Positions 61,688 to 64,000 of a stretch of 64,000 bases of DNA are shown here, piece by piece. This DNA is from Bacillota bacterium. Its GTDB lineage: Bacteria > Bacillota > Clostridia > Oscillospirales > Ruminococcaceae. Position 1 is the first letter of the stretch; each line of letters begins with the position of its first letter. The position numbers and the translations under genes are program-made. The stretch covers positions 1-64,000 of the forward strand of contig JAEZTV010000005.1 of assembly GCA_023421245.1 (NCBI GenBank). Direction: 5' to 3'. Below the pieces are notes generated by a model. It was not told the origin of the DNA. It did not search any database and saw nothing but the letters and a program-made list of their open reading frames with translations.

Positions 61688-63124
61688 CTAATACGCCTTG
61701 CCCCAGTAAATCATCTTATCGGCGGGCTTACCGCAGCACACGCAGGTATCGGAAAGCTTCTCCTGCTCAAACGGCATACATCGCGAGCTTAGCCCCGCTT
61801 CCGCCTTAATCGCTTCCTCGCAGGCAAGGTCGCCGCACCACATGGTCTTGGTAAAGCCGCTCTCGGTTTCGGCAATCTGCTTGAGCTTACCCATATCGGT
61901 CGCCGTAAAGGTGCGGTTCTCACGGTTATTCAGCGCCTTTTGGTAGATGCCCTCGTGCAGCGCCCTCAGCAGCTCGGGGATCTTCTGCTCCAGCTCGTCA
62001 AGCGGCACAAAGTACTTCTCGCGCGTATCGCGGCGCACCAGCACGCACTGCCCCTTCTCAATATCCTTCGGGCCAATTTCAAGGCGCAGCGGCACACCCT
62101 TCATCTCATACTCCGCGTACTTCCAGCCGGGGGAGTTGTCGCTGTCGTCCAGCTTTACCCTGCATACCGGCTTTAAGCGGTTAAGCAGCTCACGCGCCTT
62201 TTCAAGCACACCCTCTTTGTGCTGTGCAACCGGCACAATAATCACCTGAATGGGCGCAACGGCGGGGGGAAGCACCAGTCCGTTGTCATCGCCGTGCGCC
62301 ATGATAATGGCGCCAATCAGCCTTGTCGAAACACCCCACGAGGTCTGGTGCGGGTATTCCAGCGTATTGTTTCTGCCCGTAAACTGAATGTTAAACGCGC
62401 GCGAAAACCCATCGCCGAAATAGTGCGAGGTTCCGCTTTGCAGCGCCTTGCCGTCGTGCATCATCGCCTCTATCGTATAGGTTGCAACAGCGCCTGCAAA
62501 CTTCTCCTTATCGGTCTTGCGCCCCTTGATGACGGGTATGGCAAGCGCCTGCTCACACACATCGGCATAGATGCCAAGCATCTGCTCGGTCTCGTGCCAT
62601 GCTTCATCGGCGGTTTCATGCATCGTGTGGCCTTCCTGCCATAAAAATTCAAGCGACCGCAAAAACGGGCGGGTGGTCTTTTCCCACCGCACCACCGAGC
62701 ACCACTGGTTGTAGAGCTTAGGCAGGTCACGGTAAGAGTTTATAATGTGCGCGTAATGCTCACAAAATAAAACCTCCGAGGTCGGGCGCACACAAAGGCG
62801 TTCGGTCAGCTTCTCTCCGCCGCCGTGGGTAATCCACGCAACCTCAGGCGCAAAGCCCTCAACATGGTCCTTTTCCTTCTGCAAAAGGCTTTCGGGTATA
62901 AACAACGGCATATACACATTTTCATGCCCTGTATCCTTAAAGCGCCCGTCAAAGATGCGCTGGATGTTCTCCCAGATTGCGTAACCGTATGGCCGGATCA
63001 CCATGCAGCCGCGCACACTCGAATAGTCAATCAGGTCGGCCTTCTTAACAATATCAGTGTACCATTTCGCAAAGTCCTCGTCCATCGGTGTGATGGCTTC
63101 CACCATCTTCTTCTGTGCATCCAT
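61688..63124 (-). CDS. proS: Proline-tRNA ligase, archaeal/eukaryotic-type (ProS type 3)
   Basis: A 478-residue class II synthetase of the short ProS type that lacks an editing insertion. Motif 1 is in RGCMVIRPYGYAIWENIQ, motif 2 in NQWCSVVRWEKTTRPFLRSLEFLWQEGHTMH, and motif 3 near WGVSTRLIGAIIMAHGD. The anticodon-binding domain and a C-terminal zinc-like region (CGDLACEEAI, CVCCGKPA) follow. AAGGAG lies nine bases ahead of the ATG at 63124; a preceding GTG is also possible. No T-box is visible. Confidence 0.96.
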   Translation of the reverse strand: MDAQKKMVEAITPMDEDFAKWYTDIVKKADLIDYSSVRGCMVIRPYGYAIWENIQRIFDGRFKDTGHENVYMPLFIPESLLQKEKDHVEGFAPEVAWITHGGGEKLTERLCVRPTSEVLFCEHYAHIINSYRDLPKLYNQWCSVVRWEKTTRPFLRSLEFLWQEGHTMHETADEAWHETEQMLGIYADVCEQALAIPVIKGRKTDKEKFAGAVATYTIEAMMHDGKALQSGTSHYFGDGFSRAFNIQFTGRNNTLEYPHQTSWGVSTRLIGAIIMAHGDDNGLVLPPAVAPIQVIIVPVAQHKEGVLEKARELLNRLKPVCRVKLDDSDNSPGWKYAEYEMKGVPLRLEIGPKDIEKGQCVLVRRDTREKYFVPLDELEQKIPELLRALHEGIYQKALNNRENRTFTATDMGKLKQIAETESGFTKTMWCGDLACEEAIKAEAGLSSRCMPFEQEKLSDTCVCCGKPADKMIYWGKAY

Positions 63125-63203
63125 CACGCACCACTCCTTATACTGCCAAAATTATTGCCGCGCAACTAATTCTATGCGCAGACGGGTAAAATGTGCCGCA
63201 CAG

Positions 63204-63371
63204 CTAGTTCTTTTTTTCGGGGAAGAACTTTGTCAGTCCAAGCACGATAACATAAATTAAAAGAATAACAACAAATATACCGCCCATACCAAGCAGCATA
63301 ATCTTGCCGGATGCGGCAAGGTGCTCTGCGTTTACAGCAAGAGCCGAACTGAACATTGAGAAAAATCCCAT
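63204..63371 (-). CDS. OadG-like gamma subunit of a sodium-pump decarboxylase
   Basis: A 55-residue protein with one membrane helix (MLLGMGGIFVVILLIYVIVLGL) followed by TKFFPEKKN, the typical OadG layout. It would assemble the decarboxylase complex with the beta subunit encoded just upstream (71 bases away). Confidence 0.78.
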   Translation of the reverse strand: MGFFSMFSSALAVNAEHLAASGKIMLLGMGGIFVVILLIYVIVLGLTKFFPEKKN

Positions 63372-63442
63372 TGTTTATACCATCCTTCCCGCTCCAAAAG
63401 GAGCGAAGTGTAATTGAGTTTCGTGTGAGGTCATCCGTACCG

Positions 63443-64000
63443 TCAGCCCATCCTTGCAATCATCGCGGGCAGAATGTTCAGGATAATACCGCCGGCTACC
63501 ACCGACGCAATCTGTCCCGACACGTTCGCGCCCACCGCGTGCATCAGCAGATGGTTCTGGTTATCCTCTTTGAGCGCAAGCTTCTGAATCACGCGCGCCG
63601 ACATCGGGAACGCCGAAATACCCGCGCCGCCCACCATGGGGTTAATCTTGTTTTTGAGGAACAGGTTGAGAAACTTCGCGAACAGCACGCCGCCGATGGT
63701 GTCGAAGATAAACGCCGCAAGGCCAAGTCCCATAATAATCATGGTCTGTACCGACACAAACGTCTCCGCCTTCATGGTAGAAGCGATCGTAATACCAAGG
63801 AACAGGGTTACAAGGTTTGCAAGCTCCTTTTGCGCAGTCTCAGATAAACGCTCAAGCACACCGCATTCGCGAATCAGGTTACCGAACATCAGCATACCAA
63901 CCAGCGATAGTGAAGCCGGCGCCACAAGGCCCGCAACAATCGAAACGAGAATCGGGAACAGGATGCGGGTAAGCTTAGAAACGCTCTTAGGGTTATACGG
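63443..64000 (-). CDS. Sodium ion-translocating decarboxylase beta subunit, partial
   Basis: The C-terminal 185 residues of an OadB/GcdB/MmdB-type membrane protein; the start lies beyond the window. Recognisable are SLVGMLMFGNLIRECGVLERL, TVLFLGIT-like helix NLVTLFLGITIASTM, INPMVGGAGISAFPMSARV and VGANVSGQIASVVAGG, the helices that carry the Na+ path. Decarboxylation of a CoA thioester or oxaloacetate would drive Na+ export. The substrate depends on the alpha subunit, not in the window. Confidence 0.93.
   Translation of the reverse strand, partial: PYNPKSVSKLTRILFPILVSIVAGLVAPASLSLVGMLMFGNLIRECGVLERLSETAQKELANLVTLFLGITIASTMKAETFVSVQTMIIMGLGLAAFIFDTIGGVLFAKFLNLFLKNKINPMVGGAGISAFPMSARVIQKLALKEDNQNHLLMHAVGANVSGQIASVVAGGIILNILPAMIARMG

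Noticed and set aside
1..64000. CRISPR arrays, rRNA genes and tRNA genes
   Set aside because: No regularly spaced repeats, rRNA-like stretches or tRNA cloverleaf-like sequences were noticed on either strand; a covariance search was not possible.

Overview
The window is a chromosomal segment of a spore-forming, anaerobic Gram-positive bacterium of the class Clostridia with fairly high GC; Oscillospirales-like is my guess. The grounds are the Clostridia-style S10/spc/alpha ribosomal operon (with a KOW-domain gene between map and infA, and zinc-type S14), small CotF-like spore-coat genes, AGGAGG-type ribosome binding sites, a Na+-pumping decarboxylase and a single-membrane type IV pilus set. No database search was possible; all family names come from reading the sequence.

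Layout. 1-5.1 kb: housekeeping genes (PLP aminotransferase, trpS, two coat-like proteins, an AraC/GyrI regulator, a DLH-type hydrolase). 5.1-16.2 kb: a type IV pilus locus in two minus-strand units, hydrolase-pilT-pilB and sigma factor-minor pilins-pilO-pilN-pilM-pilC, plus a plus-strand prepilin peptidase. 16.7-22.7 kb: rsmE, prmA, a HAD phosphatase, a DacF-like carboxypeptidase and a chemoreceptor.

23.1-36.8 kb: the most unusual part. Twenty tightly packed minus-strand genes encode a complete DNA-packaging head (small and large terminase, portal, protease, decoration protein, capsid, connectors) and a PBSX-like contractile tail (sheath, tube, chaperone-like protein, LysM protein, hub, spike, gp25-like wedge, baseplate J, XkdU-like protein, a very short fibre). 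No tape-measure gene is present; its slot holds a 117-residue protein. No integrase, repressor, replication, holin or endolysin gene lies in the cluster. It reads as a domesticated capsid-plus-stub-tail particle, possibly a gene-transfer-agent-like system.

36.8-41.2 kb: an AT-richer accessory patch holding a truncated cysteine-peptidase-like remnant, two lipoproteins and a secreted M23 peptidase. A 149-bp copy of the 3' end of rplQ with its terminator lies 3 kb downstream of the intact rplQ, marking an insertion scar. 41.3-57.3 kb: rplQ back to rpsJ, with a structured leader upstream of rpsJ. 57.7-64 kb: a DUF4349 lipoprotein, a second lipoprotein of the accessory-patch family with a membrane protein, a CD3324-like regulator behind a small ORF interrupted by an amber codon, a DUF1062 protein, proS, and the start of a sodium-pump decarboxylase operon (OadG-like, partial OadB-like) running off the right edge.
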